A DNA stretch of 64,000 nt from Thermus sp. CCB_US3_UF1 (lineage in GTDB: Bacteria; Deinococcota; Deinococci; Deinococcales; Thermaceae), in NCBI RefSeq assembly GCF_000236585.1, contig NC_017278.1:1054001-1118000 (forward strand), given 5' to 3'. This document shows positions 45,007 through 55,575 of the stretch, piece by piece; positions within the stretch are counted from its first letter, which is position 1, and every line of letters begins with the position of its first letter. A program made the translations under genes and the position numbers. The notes below the pieces were generated by a model. That model searched no databases, was not told the DNA's origin, and saw only the letters and a list, made by a program, of their open reading frames with translations.

Positions 45007-45028
45007 TTGCTATAAGAACCGATAGCAA
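45007..45028. promoter_or_regulatory. 7-bp inverted repeat upstream of the CBS gene
   Basis: TTGCTAT (45007-45013), 8 nt, ATAGCAA (45022-45028): a perfect dyad in an unusually AT-rich stretch (about 44990-45065). It resembles an operator for a dimeric regulator. The regulator is unknown. Confidence 0.5.
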
Positions 45029-45050
45029 TGGATTAATGTAAGTATACATC

Positions 45051-45079
45051 TTGACAAAAAGCCAAAGCTATCCCATCCT
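45051..45079 (+). promoter_or_regulatory. promoter of the CBS-domain gene
   Basis: Consensus TTGACA (45051-45056), a 17-bp spacer and CATCCT (45074-45079), then 6 nt to ATG 45086, giving a leaderless mRNA. Confidence 0.65.
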
Positions 45080-45085
45080 TAAGCC

Positions 45086-45721
45086 ATGAGCTGGGGACCG
45101 GTAGGCGCGCCGCTCCTTAAGGACTTGATGCGGACCGAGCTGGTGGTGGCCGAGCCCCGCATGTCCCTGGAGGAGGCCCACCGCCTCATGGTGCAGACGG
45201 GGGTGCGGTACCTGCCCGTGGTGGAGGGGAGGCGCTACCTGGGGCTTCTGGGGGAGCGGCACCTCCGCCTGCCCCTGGCCCCTTGGGCCCCCAAGCACCT
45301 CCAAGCCGACCTCAAGGCCCCGGTGGGCCGCTTCCTCAAGCCCTTTCCCGAAGCCCACCCCGACGAGCCCCCGGAGGAGGCGGCCTTTCGCATGGAGGCC
45401 GCCCGGGTGGGGGCCATGCCGGTGGTGGAGGAGGGGCGGCTTTTGGGCCTGGTCACCGCCTACGACCTCCTGCGGGGGCTTTTGGCCCTCTTCCGCCCCC
45501 AGGTCCCAGCCAGCCGCCTCGAGGTCCTGGTGCCTGACCTGGAGCGCCTCGAGGCCGTCCTCCAGGCCCTGAGGGCCACCCGCACCCCCCTTGTGGGCCT
45601 CCACGTGTACCCGGAGGCGGGGGGGCTTGGCTTCCGCCTCCTCCTCCAGGTGGGGGTCTTGGACCCAAGGCCCCTGCGGGAGCGCCTTTGGGCCCTGGGG
45701 CTTTACCCCTTTAGCCCCTAG
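45086..45721 (+). CDS. AcuB-like CBS-pair protein
   Basis: A 211-aa protein with two CBS motifs (about 10-60 and 80-132; TGVRYLPVVEGRRYLGLL and VGAMPVVEEGRLLGLVTAYDLL) and a C-terminal alpha/beta region (about 140-211) with ACT-like strands. The layout is like AcuB. CBS pairs bind adenine nucleotides. It stands alone behind a TTGACA promoter, downstream of a dyad and the E1 terminator. The target is unknown. Confidence 0.82.
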   Translation: MSWGPVGAPLLKDLMRTELVVAEPRMSLEEAHRLMVQTGVRYLPVVEGRRYLGLLGERHLRLPLAPWAPKHLQADLKAPVGRFLKPFPEAHPDEPPEEAAFRMEAARVGAMPVVEEGRLLGLVTAYDLLRGLLALFRPQVPASRLEVLVPDLERLEAVLQALRATRTPLVGLHVYPEAGGLGFRLLLQVGVLDPRPLRERLWALGLYPFSP

Positions 45722-45761
45722 GACCCCGGTTTTCCCCAGGGGAAGCGCTAGAGTAAGGGGG

Positions 45762-47036
45762 ATGGAACGGCCCATCTCCCAAAGGCTCTTCGCCGAGGCG
45801 CAAAAGCACATCCCGGGAGGCGTTTCCAGCCCCGTGCGGGCCTTCAAGGCCGTGGGGGGGACCCCGCCTTTTCTGGTCCGGGGGGAGGGCGCCTACGTCT
45901 GGGATGCCGACGGAAACCGCTACCTGGACTACGTGATGAGCTGGGGCCCCCTCATCCTGGGCCACGCCCACCCCGAGGTGGTCCGGCGGGTCCAGGAGGT
46001 GGCCCAGGAAGGGCTCACCTTCGGCGCCCCCCACCCCCTCGAGGCCCAGCTGGCCCAGGCGGTGAAGCGGGCCTACCCCCAGGTGGAGCTGGTGCGCTTC
46101 GTCAACTCCGGCACCGAGGCCACCATGTCCGCCATCCGCCTGGCCCGGGGGTACACGGGGCGGAAGTACCTGGTCAAGTTTCGCGGCAACTACCACGGCC
46201 ATGCCGACGGCCTTTTGGTGGAGGCGGGGAGCGGGGCCCTCACCCTGGGGGTGCCCAGCAGCGCCGGGGTGCCCGAGGAGTACGCCCGCCTGACCCTGGT
46301 CCTGGAGTACAACGACCCCGAGGCCCTGAGGGCCCTCCTGCGCGAAAGGGGGGAGGAGATCGCGGCCATCCTCTTTGAGCCCGTGGTGGGGAACGCCGGG
46401 GTCCTGGTGCCCACCCCGGACTTCCTCCAGGCCCTTCACGAGGCCAGGGCCTATGGGGTCCTCCTCATCGCCGACGAGGTGATGACCGGCTTCCGCCTGG
46501 CCTTTGGCGGGGCCACGGAGCGGCTGGGCCTGAAGCCCGACCTCATCACCCTGGGCAAGATCCTGGGCGGGGGGCTCCCCGCGGCGGCCTATGCGGGCCG
46601 AAGGGAGATCATGGAGAAGGTGGCCCCCCTGGGCCCCGTCTACCAGGCGGGGACCCTTTCCGGCAACCCCCTGGCCATGGCCGCGGGGCTCGCCACCCTG
46701 GAGATCCTGGAGCGCAACCCCGGATACTACGCCTACCTGGAGGGGCTGGGGGCGGCTCTCGAGGCCGGCCTCCGCCAGCTCCTCTCCCGGAAGGGCATCC
46801 CCCACGCGGTGAACCGGGTGGGCTCCATGCTCACCGTCTTCTTCGCCGAGGGGCCCGTGGTCACCTTCCAAGACGCCAAGCGCACCGACCTGGGGCTTTT
46901 CCGCCGCTTCTTCCACGGCCTTTTGGACCGGGGGGTGTACTGGCCTCCCTCCAACTTTGAGGCCGCCTTCCTCTCCGTGGCCCACCGGGAGGAGGACGTG
47001 GCCAAGACCCTGGAGGCCTTGGACCAGGCCCTCTGA
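45762..47036 (+). CDS. hemL: glutamate-1-semialdehyde 2,1-aminomutase
   Basis: A 424-aa GSA aminotransferase: FAEAQKHIPGGVSSPVRAF, VNSGTEATMSAIRLARG, FRGNYHGHAD, the PLP lysine in TLGKILGGGLPAAAY, and GTLSGNPLAMAAG. It makes 5-aminolevulinate in the C5 heme/cobalamin pathway, which fits a cobalamin-using organism (metH). TAGAGT (45749-45754) is 7 nt before the ATG. The stop overlaps the mnmE ATG (TGATG). Confidence 0.96.
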   Translation: MERPISQRLFAEAQKHIPGGVSSPVRAFKAVGGTPPFLVRGEGAYVWDADGNRYLDYVMSWGPLILGHAHPEVVRRVQEVAQEGLTFGAPHPLEAQLAQAVKRAYPQVELVRFVNSGTEATMSAIRLARGYTGRKYLVKFRGNYHGHADGLLVEAGSGALTLGVPSSAGVPEEYARLTLVLEYNDPEALRALLRERGEEIAAILFEPVVGNAGVLVPTPDFLQALHEARAYGVLLIADEVMTGFRLAFGGATERLGLKPDLITLGKILGGGLPAAAYAGRREIMEKVAPLGPVYQAGTLSGNPLAMAAGLATLEILERNPGYYAYLEGLGAALEAGLRQLLSRKGIPHAVNRVGSMLTVFFAEGPVVTFQDAKRTDLGLFRRFFHGLLDRGVYWPPSNFEAAFLSVAHREEDVAKTLEALDQAL

Positions 47037-48340
47037 TGCTCCAGCTCAAGGACCCCATCTGCGCCATCGCCACCCCCCCGGGCAAGGGGGCCATCGGGGT
47101 GGTGCGGCTTTCCGGGGAGGGGGCCCTGGAGGTGGCCGCCCGGGTCTGGCGGGGGAAGGATCCCAGGCGCCTTCCTGGGGGCCGTTTCACCCTGGGGGTG
47201 GTGGTGGACCCCCGGACGGGGGAGGCCCTGGACCAGGCCCTCCTCCTGGTCTTCCGCGCCCCCCGCTCCTACACCGGGGAGGACGCCTGTGAGTTCCACA
47301 CCCACGGCTCCCCCGCGGTGCTCCGCCGGGTCCTCGAGGCCCTGGTGGCCGCGGGGGCCCGGGTGGCGGGCCCCGGGGAGTTCACCCTTAGGGCCTACCT
47401 CCACGGCAAGCTGGACCTGGCCCAGGCCGAGGCGGTCTTGGCCCTGGTGGAGGCCGAGGGGGAGCTGGCCCGCCGGCAGGCCCTTAGGGCCTTGGAGGGA
47501 AGCCTTTCCCAAAAGATCGCCCAGCTGGAGGACCGCCTCCTCTCCCTCCTGGCCCACATCCAGGCCCTCCTGGACTACCCCGAGGAGGGGGTGGAGCCCC
47601 TGGAGGCGGAAAGGACCCTGCGCCAGGCCCTGGAGGAGGTGGAGGGGCTTCTGGCCCAGGCCAAGGCCTCCCGCCTGGCCCAACGGGGGGCCCGCCTGGC
47701 CCTGGTGGGGGCCCCCAACGCGGGGAAAAGCTCCCTGCTTAACGCCCTTTTGGGCTACGAGCGGGCCCTGGTTTCCCCCATCCCCGGCACCACCCGGGAC
47801 TACCTGGAAGCCCCCCTGGAGCTTTTTGGCATTCCCCTCCTGGCGGTGGACACCGCCGGGGTGCGGGACACGGAGGACCCCTTGGAGCGGGCCGGGGTGG
47901 AGCGGGCCCTGCGCATCGCCGAGGAGGCGGACCTGGTCCTCTACGTGGCCGACCGCTCTGCCCCCAGGCCCTCCCCGCCCCCCCTGCCCTGGGGGCGCAC
48001 CCTGAAGGTGGCCAGCAAGGCCGACCTGCCCCCCGCCTGGGAGGACCCGGACTTCCTCCCCGTCTCCAGCCGGACGGGGGAGGGGCTTGGAGCCCTTAAG
48101 GAGGCCATCCGGGAGGCCCTCCTGGGCGGGGGCGGAGGGGAGTACCTCCTCACCGAGCGCCAGGCCGAGGTCCTCACCCGGGTCAAGGAGCGCCTCGAGG
48201 AGGCCCTCACCCTTCCCGAGGACCTCATGGGCCTGGCCCTGGAAGAGGCCCTGAAGGCCCTGGCCGCCCTAAGGGGCCGGGGGGAGGTGGCCGAGGAGGT
48301 GGTGGCCCGGGTTTTCCAGAACTTCTGCGTGGGCAAGTAG
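47036..48340 (+). CDS. mnmE: tRNA modification GTPase MnmE
   Basis: A 434-aa MnmE: N-terminal THF-binding domain (ICAIATPPGKGAIGVVRLSG), YTGEDACEFHTHGS, a helical domain, and an inserted Ras-like G domain (about 210-355) with GAPNAGKSSLLNAL and PGTTRDY. It ends FCVGK, carrying the essential C-terminal cysteine. With MnmG it modifies U34 of tRNAs. It is translationally coupled to hemL. Its stop is next to that of the convergent metX. Confidence 0.96.
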   Translation: MLQLKDPICAIATPPGKGAIGVVRLSGEGALEVAARVWRGKDPRRLPGGRFTLGVVVDPRTGEALDQALLLVFRAPRSYTGEDACEFHTHGSPAVLRRVLEALVAAGARVAGPGEFTLRAYLHGKLDLAQAEAVLALVEAEGELARRQALRALEGSLSQKIAQLEDRLLSLLAHIQALLDYPEEGVEPLEAERTLRQALEEVEGLLAQAKASRLAQRGARLALVGAPNAGKSSLLNALLGYERALVSPIPGTTRDYLEAPLELFGIPLLAVDTAGVRDTEDPLERAGVERALRIAEEADLVLYVADRSAPRPSPPPLPWGRTLKVASKADLPPAWEDPDFLPVSSRTGEGLGALKEAIREALLGGGGGEYLLTERQAEVLTRVKERLEEALTLPEDLMGLALEEALKALAALRGRGEVAEEVVARVFQNFCVGK

Positions 48341-50844
<2,504 letters not shown>

Positions 50845-50867
50845 TTGGGCGTGGCGCTTACCCCCCT

Positions 50868-51004
50868 CTCTTATCGTCCCCGGGCGTTTCCCCCGCCCGG
50901 GCCGGCCTTGGCACCAGCCCCGCCCGCATCCGGCAATGGGACGGAAGGGGCGGGAGGTTGCCGCGGTTTCGCAGGGCCGTACCCTCCACCGCTCTGGATA
51001 AGAG
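50868..51004 (-). ncRNA. SAM-I (S-box) riboswitch
   Basis: On the minus strand the leader has the S-box landmarks in order: CTCTTATCCAGAGCGG (P1 5' strand and kink-turn), GGTGGAGGG, GGCCCTGCGAAACC, GCGGCAACC, GGTGCCAAGGCC, and GACGATAAGAGAG closing P1. P1 pairs CTCTTATC (51004 to 50997) with GATAAGAG (50875 to 50868). It senses S-adenosylmethionine and should repress metY-metX. Assigned from the known consensus; no covariance model was run. Confidence 0.93.
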
Positions 51005-51045
51005 AACGGGCTGGTTTTCGCCGCGCCCCGGCGCGGTTAGGGGTT

Positions 51046-51074
51046 AGTGTAGGCCAAGGGGGGAGGGGCGTCAA
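51046..51074 (-). promoter_or_regulatory. metY operon promoter
   Basis: On the minus strand TTGACG (51074-51069), a 17-bp spacer and TACACT (51051-51046). The predicted start near 51039 leaves room for the whole riboswitch. Confidence 0.7.
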
Positions 51075-51079
51075 CCCCT

Positions 51080-51108
51080 TTGACCTTTTCCCCTCCCTCC
51101 CCTATACT
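51080..51108 (+). promoter_or_regulatory. tRNA-Pro promoter
   Basis: TTGACC (51080-51085), a 17-bp spacer and TATACT (51103-51108). Its -35 is close to that of the divergent metY promoter, so the two polymerases may compete. Confidence 0.7.
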
Positions 51109-51119
51109 GGACTCCGCTA

Positions 51120-51196
51120 CGGGGAGTAGCGCAGCCCGGTAGCGCACCTCGTTCGGGACGAGGGGGTCGCTGGTTCAAATCCAGTCTCCCCGACCA
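51120..51196 (+). tRNA. tRNA-Pro, anticodon CGG
   Basis: A 77-nt cloverleaf. Acceptor CGGGGAG pairs with CTCCCCG; the D stem is GCGC/GCGC; the anticodon stem is CCTCG/CGAGG around loop TTCGGGA (anticodon CGG); the T arm has TTCAAAT. The discriminator base is A and CCA is encoded. The G after the anticodon is the TrmD target site. Confidence 0.96.
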
Positions 51197-51197
51197 G

Positions 51198-51223
51198 AAG
51201 GCCGGCCCTGGGGCCGGCCTTTC
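51198..51223 (+). terminator. terminator after tRNA-Pro
   Basis: AAGGCCGGCC and GGCCGGCCTT form a 10-bp stem around CTGG, followed by TTCG. The next promoter starts at once (TATACT 51225-51230). Confidence 0.75.
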
Positions 51224-51224
51224 G

Positions 51225-51230
51225 TATACT
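51225..51230 (+). promoter_or_regulatory. -10 box of the Na/Pi-type transporter gene (leaderless)
   Basis: TATACT is followed by CCGGGG (6 nt) and GTG 51237. Confidence 0.6.
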
Positions 51231-51236
51231 CCGGGG

Positions 51237-52727
51237 GTGGAATTCCTGGCGGGCCTGGGCCTTTTCCTCCTGGGGCTGGAGCAGATCCAGGGGGGCCTGG
51301 CCCGCCTGCCCGGGCGGCGGCACCTTTTGGGCCGGGCCCTGGGCCGCCCCTTGGGAGCCCTCTTCTTCGGTTTCCTTCTGGGCCTCCTTTCTGGAAGCGG
51401 CTCGGGCCTAAGCCTCCTGGCCCTGGGCCTTCTGGAAGGCCGGGTCCTTACCCTCCCCTTGGCTGCCCTCCTCTCCTTGGCGGCCACCGCCGGGGCCACC
51501 TTCTGGGTGGGGGTGCTGGTCCTGGGCGGGCCTGGGGGGGCGGAGCTCCTTCTGGGGCTTGGCCTCCTCCTGGGCCTCCTGCCCTGGGGCCGCCCTTTGG
51601 GCCAGGTGCTCCTGGGCCTGGGCCTCCTCCTTCTGGGCTTTGGCCTCATGGGGGGAGGCGCGGAAGGGGTGGCCCGCCTCCTGGGGGGGCTGGGCCTTCC
51701 CCTTTGGGGGTACTACCTCCTGGGGGTGGTCCTGGCCCTCCTCCTGGGCTCCGCCAACGGGGTGGTGGCCCTGGGCTTGGCCCTGGGCCCGGCCCTTTCG
51801 GGGGCGGCGGGGGTGGCCCTGGTCCTGGGGGCGGGCGTGGGCACCACGGGAAGCCTGCTCCTGGCCGCCCTGGGAGGGCGGCGGGAGGCCTGGCGGCTTT
51901 TCCTGGTGGTGGGCGCCCACCGCCTCCTCCTCTCCCTGCCCCTTCTGGCCCTGGCCCCGTGGCTGGGCGGGGTGGGGACGGTGGGGCTTCATGCCCTTTC
52001 CCACCTGCTCTATGCCCTTCTTTTTCCCCTCTGGGCCGGGGCTTATGGCCGCCTGGCCGAGCGGCTTTTCCCCAGCCCCCAAGTGGCCCCCCGCTACCTC
52101 TCCAAGGAGGCCCTGGACAGCCCCCGCCTGGCCCAGGCCCTGGTGCAGCGGGAGCTTGCCCGGGTGGCGGATGCGGTGCGGGACATGCTAGCCAAGGCCC
52201 TGCGCATCCTAAGCCAAGAGGAGGGGGGGGAGAGGGAGCTTTCCGAGCTGGAGGAAAAGGTGGACCGCCTGACCCGGGAGGTGGTGCTCTACACGGCGGA
52301 GCTTTCCACCAAAACCCCGGACGAGCGCACGGTGCGCCTTTTCGTGGCCGCTTCCGAGCTGGAGCATCTGGGGGACCTGGTGCGCCGGGTGGTCCGCCAG
52401 GCGGAGCGGCTTTGGGCCCAGGGGCTTACCTTCAGCCAGGAGGGAAAGGAGGACCTCCTGGAAGGCCTGCGAAGGGTGCTGGGCCGCCTGGAGGGGATGG
52501 CCGCGGCCTTGGCCACCGGGGAGAAGGCCCTGGCCCAGGAGGTCTTGGCCCAAAGCAAGGAGGAGGAAGGCTTCCTGGACCGGCTGCGCCGGGCCCACCT
52601 GGCCCGCCTCGAGGGTGGCGGCCAGGAAACCCGGGCCACCACCCTGGCCCACCTGGACCTCCTCATCACCCTGGAAGAGCTTTCCGCTGGCATAGATAGG
52701 CTTTGCCGCCTGGTGCTGGAGCTTTAA
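51237..52727 (+). CDS. Na/Pi-cotransporter family protein with C-terminal PhoU-like domain
   Basis: A 496-aa protein. Residues 1 to about 275 hold eight or nine hydrophobic helices with the paired family repeats ([20 protein letters not shown], and [22 protein letters not shown]). Residues about 300-496 form a PhoU-like helical bundle with [18 protein letters not shown]. It is similar to NptA/PF02690 phosphate transporters; direction and ion are not proven, and export is possible. The typical QSSSA motif appears altered to GSGSG. It starts at a GTG, with a leaderless promoter. Confidence 0.82.
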   Translation: MEFLAGLGLFLLGLEQIQGGLARLPGRRHLLGRALGRPLGALFFGFLLGLLSGSGSGLSLLALGLLEGRVLTLPLAALLSLAATAGATFWVGVLVLGGPGGAELLLGLGLLLGLLPWGRPLGQVLLGLGLLLLGFGLMGGGAEGVARLLGGLGLPLWGYYLLGVVLALLLGSANGVVALGLALGPALSGAAGVALVLGAGVGTTGSLLLAALGGRREAWRLFLVVGAHRLLLSLPLLALAPWLGGVGTVGLHALSHLLYALLFPLWAGAYGRLAERLFPSPQVAPRYLSKEALDSPRLAQALVQRELARVADAVRDMLAKALRILSQEEGGERELSELEEKVDRLTREVVLYTAELSTKTPDERTVRLFVAASELEHLGDLVRRVVRQAERLWAQGLTFSQEGKEDLLEGLRRVLGRLEGMAAALATGEKALAQEVLAQSKEEEGFLDRLRRAHLARLEGGGQETRATTLAHLDLLITLEELSAGIDRLCRLVLEL

Positions 52728-52737
52728 GCTAAGGGGC

Positions 52738-53253
52738 GTGGTGAGGATCCTGGGCGGCAAGGCCAAGGGTGTGCCCCTCAAGGTGCCGGCCTCGGCCCGG
52801 CCTTCTCCCGTGCGCCTGAGGAAGGCCCTTTTTGACTACCTGCGCCTGCGCTACCCCAAGCGGGGCTCCTTCCTAGACCTCTATGCGGGGAGCGGGGCGG
52901 TGGGCCTCGAGGCCGCCAGCGAGGGCTTTACCGCCACCCTGGTGGAGAAGGACCCGCAGGCCGTGGCCCTCCTAAAGGAAAACGCCCGACGCACGGGGCT
53001 TCCCGTGCGCATCGTGCCCCTTCCCGTGGAGGTTTTCCTGCCCGAGGCCCAGGCCCGGGGCGAACGCTACACCGTGGCCTTCATGGCCCCCCCTTACCCC
53101 ATGGACCTGGTCCAGGCCTTCCAGGCCCTGCTGCAAAGCGGCCTGGTGGAGCCTGGGGGGCTTTACATCCTCCAGCATCCCAAGGACCTGGTCCTTCCCA
53201 TGGGGGAGCGGCGGGTCTACGGGGAGAACGCCCTCACCTTGGTGGAGGTATGA
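52738..53253 (+). CDS. rsmD: 16S rRNA (guanine966-N2)-methyltransferase RsmD-like
   Basis: A 171-aa RsmD-type protein: VRILGGKAKGVPL, RPSPVRLRKALFDYL, the AdoMet site FLDLYAGSGAVGLEAASEG, VEKDPQAVALL and LYILQHPKDL. The catalytic motif IV, normally DPPY or NPPY, reads APPY here (FMAPPYPMD). The enzyme may still act or may be altered. It is followed immediately by coaD, the usual neighbour. The start is GTG 52738, 7 nt after TAAGCT. Confidence 0.88.
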   Translation: MVRILGGKAKGVPLKVPASARPSPVRLRKALFDYLRLRYPKRGSFLDLYAGSGAVGLEAASEGFTATLVEKDPQAVALLKENARRTGLPVRIVPLPVEVFLPEAQARGERYTVAFMAPPYPMDLVQAFQALLQSGLVEPGGLYILQHPKDLVLPMGERRVYGENALTLVEV

Positions 53254-53733
<480 letters not shown>

Positions 53734-54123
53734 GCCAAGCGGTGGGGCTTTACTTGAGAGGTTGAAACCAACTATACTTTTCCGCCTTGACCGACGGATT
53801 AGGCCTTTTTCTCGCTTTACCAAAGCGAAGCGATGTCCCAAAGGGAGCTGAAGGGGCAAACTTGTACCGGGTATACCGTTCCAGTAAGGTGGTAGAATAG
53901 GGGTGCCTGGAAGCCCAGGCGGGCATCTTGACAAGCAGTTTTTGCCTTACCCAAGGGCAATATGCGCTTTAGAGTTCTTATCGGCCCCTTCTCCTGCGGC
54001 TTGCCAACGGCCCAAACCCCGCAAAACCCCCGTTATACGGCGTGTGTATATTCCAAGCTTCATCTTTCTCACAAACCCCCCCTCTAAGAACCCCGTCCTG
54101 GACGGGATTATGAGAGGGGTACC
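53734..54123 (+). promoter_or_regulatory. gene-free CRISPR leader region
   Basis: A 390-bp stretch without a credible gene and with more A+T than its surroundings. It holds several -10-like hexamers (TATACT 53773-53778 with TTACTT 17 bp upstream; TATATT 54047-54052), a TTGACA (53928-53933), a hairpin TCGCTTT/AAAGCGA (53812-53828) and a nested dyad ending 4 nt before the first repeat. It lies on the side with intact repeats, as a leader should. The real promoter cannot be fixed by eye. Confidence 0.7.
54079..54119 (+). repeat. nested inverted repeat next to the first CRISPR repeat
   Basis: The outer arms CCCCTCT (54079-54085) and AGAGGGG (54113-54119) enclose inner arms CCCGTC (54092-54097) and GACGGG (54101-54106) with symmetric 6-nt interior segments. 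All 13 pairs are perfect. The structure ends 4 nt before repeat 1. Confidence 0.7.
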
Positions 54124-55506
54124 GTTGCAAAAGTGGCTTCCCCGCAAGGGGATTGCGACCCCAAAGCATGGCCCAGATGAGGCTCGCAAGGGCGCTGGGT
54201 TGCAAAAGTGGCTTCCCCGCAAGGGGATTGCGACGTAAATGTCGCCACCCTGAACATGAATCTCCAGCCTAGGTTGCAAAAGTGGCTTCCCCGCAAGGGG
54301 ATTGCGACGTAGCCGGGCGCACCTACGAGAGCCGCATCCTAGGTTGCAAAAGTGGCTTCCCCGCAAGGGGATTGCGACGCTAGGGGGCGCTAGCCCGCCA
54401 GTGTAGCCACATGGGCACTGGGTTGCAAAAGTGGCTTCCCCGCAAGGGGATTGCGACTGCCCCGGCATGTGGGTGCCCGGTACCTGGCGGCCCAGTTGCA
54501 AAAGTGGCTTCCCCGCAAGGGGATTGCGACCCGGTAGGCAGTCCGTTGAGCGCGTGGCCCCAACCCTCGGGATGTTGCAAAAGTGGCTTCCCCGCAAGGG
54601 GATTGCGACTGCAGATAGCCCCCTCACGAATAGTGACCCGCCCCCCACCGTTGCAAAAGTGGCTTCCCCGCAAGGGGATTGCGACTGCAGATAGCCCCCT
54701 CACGAATAGTCGACCGCCCCCCACCGTTGCAAAAGTGGCTTCCCCGCAAGGGGATTGCGACCTTGCAACATACCCGCCATCAGGGCTTGGGACGGCGTCA
54801 TGTTGCAAAAGTGGCTTCCCCGCAAGGGGATTGCGACCTGTGGAGGCGGCCATTAGGGCCGAACTGGATCACCAGTTGCAAAAGTGGCTTCCCCGCAAGG
54901 GGATTGCGACTTCCAACTCCTTCTCCCCAAACATGGCTCACCCCCTACGCCGTTGCAAAAGTGGCTTCCCCGCAAGGGGATTGCGACTGTGTGCGGCAGT
55001 CCTTGCACCTGTCGGGGTAGCGCGTTGCAAAAGTGGCTTCCCCGCAAGGGGATTGCGACTTCTCCCAGGCCAGGTTCCACCTGGCCTCCAAGACCTCCGT
55101 TGCAAAAGTGGCTTCCCCGCAAGGGGATTGCGACGAATCCTACAGGGACTATTCCAAGAACATCATCAACTAAAGTTGCAAAAGTGGCTTCCCCGCAAGG
55201 GGATTGCGACTCTTTCGTAAAATCTTTTGGTGTGGATTTGCGGGGTTGCAAAAGTGGCTTCCCCGCAAGGGGATTGCGACAGCCAAGAACCCTAGCGGCG
55301 GTAGCGGCGTTGTTCCCCGTTGCAAAAGTGGCTTCCCCGCAAGGGGATTGCGACGGGTCACCCGTCTGCCCACCCGCCCAGGCCGCAAGGGCCAGTTGCA
55401 AAAGTGGCTTCCCCGTAAGGGGATTGCGACTCCTCGGGCAGGGACCAGTACCGCCGCATCCGCCGGGAGGGTTGCAAAAGTGGCTTCCCCGTAAGGGGAT
55501 CTTCAC
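54124..55506 (+). CRISPR. CRISPR array, 19 repeats of 36 nt, 18 spacers
   Basis: The 36-nt repeat begins GTTGCAAAAGTGGCTTCCCC and ends GGGGATTGCGAC, with an internal CCCC-GCAA-GGGG hairpin and an ATTGCGAC 3' end that would form the crRNA 5' handle. Repeats start at 54124, 54199, 54273, 54343, 54422, 54495, 54574, 54650, 54726, 54802, 54875, 54952, 55024, 55099, 55175, 55245, 55319, 55395 and 55471. Spacers are 34-43 nt. The last two repeats carry GCAA to GTAA, and the final one also has a degenerate 3' end, so the array runs left to right. The repeat class resembles Thermus type III or subtype I arrays. No cas gene is in the window. Confidence 0.98.
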
Positions 55507-55552
55507 CCCACCGCAGGCCATGGCGGGTGGTGGACCGGGCCCCATCCGGGGG

Positions 55553-55558
55553 TAAAAT
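55553..55558 (+). promoter_or_regulatory. -10 box of the aldehyde dehydrogenase gene
   Basis: TAAAAT lies 17 nt before ATG 55576, with the ribosome site CCGGAGG in between, just after the last degenerate CRISPR repeat. Confidence 0.5.
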
Positions 55559-55575
55559 CCTCCCCGGAGGTCAGC

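Noticed and set aside
53734-54123. Small gene in the CRISPR leader (open frame 53903-54238)
   Set aside because: It runs into the CRISPR repeats and shows no codon bias.
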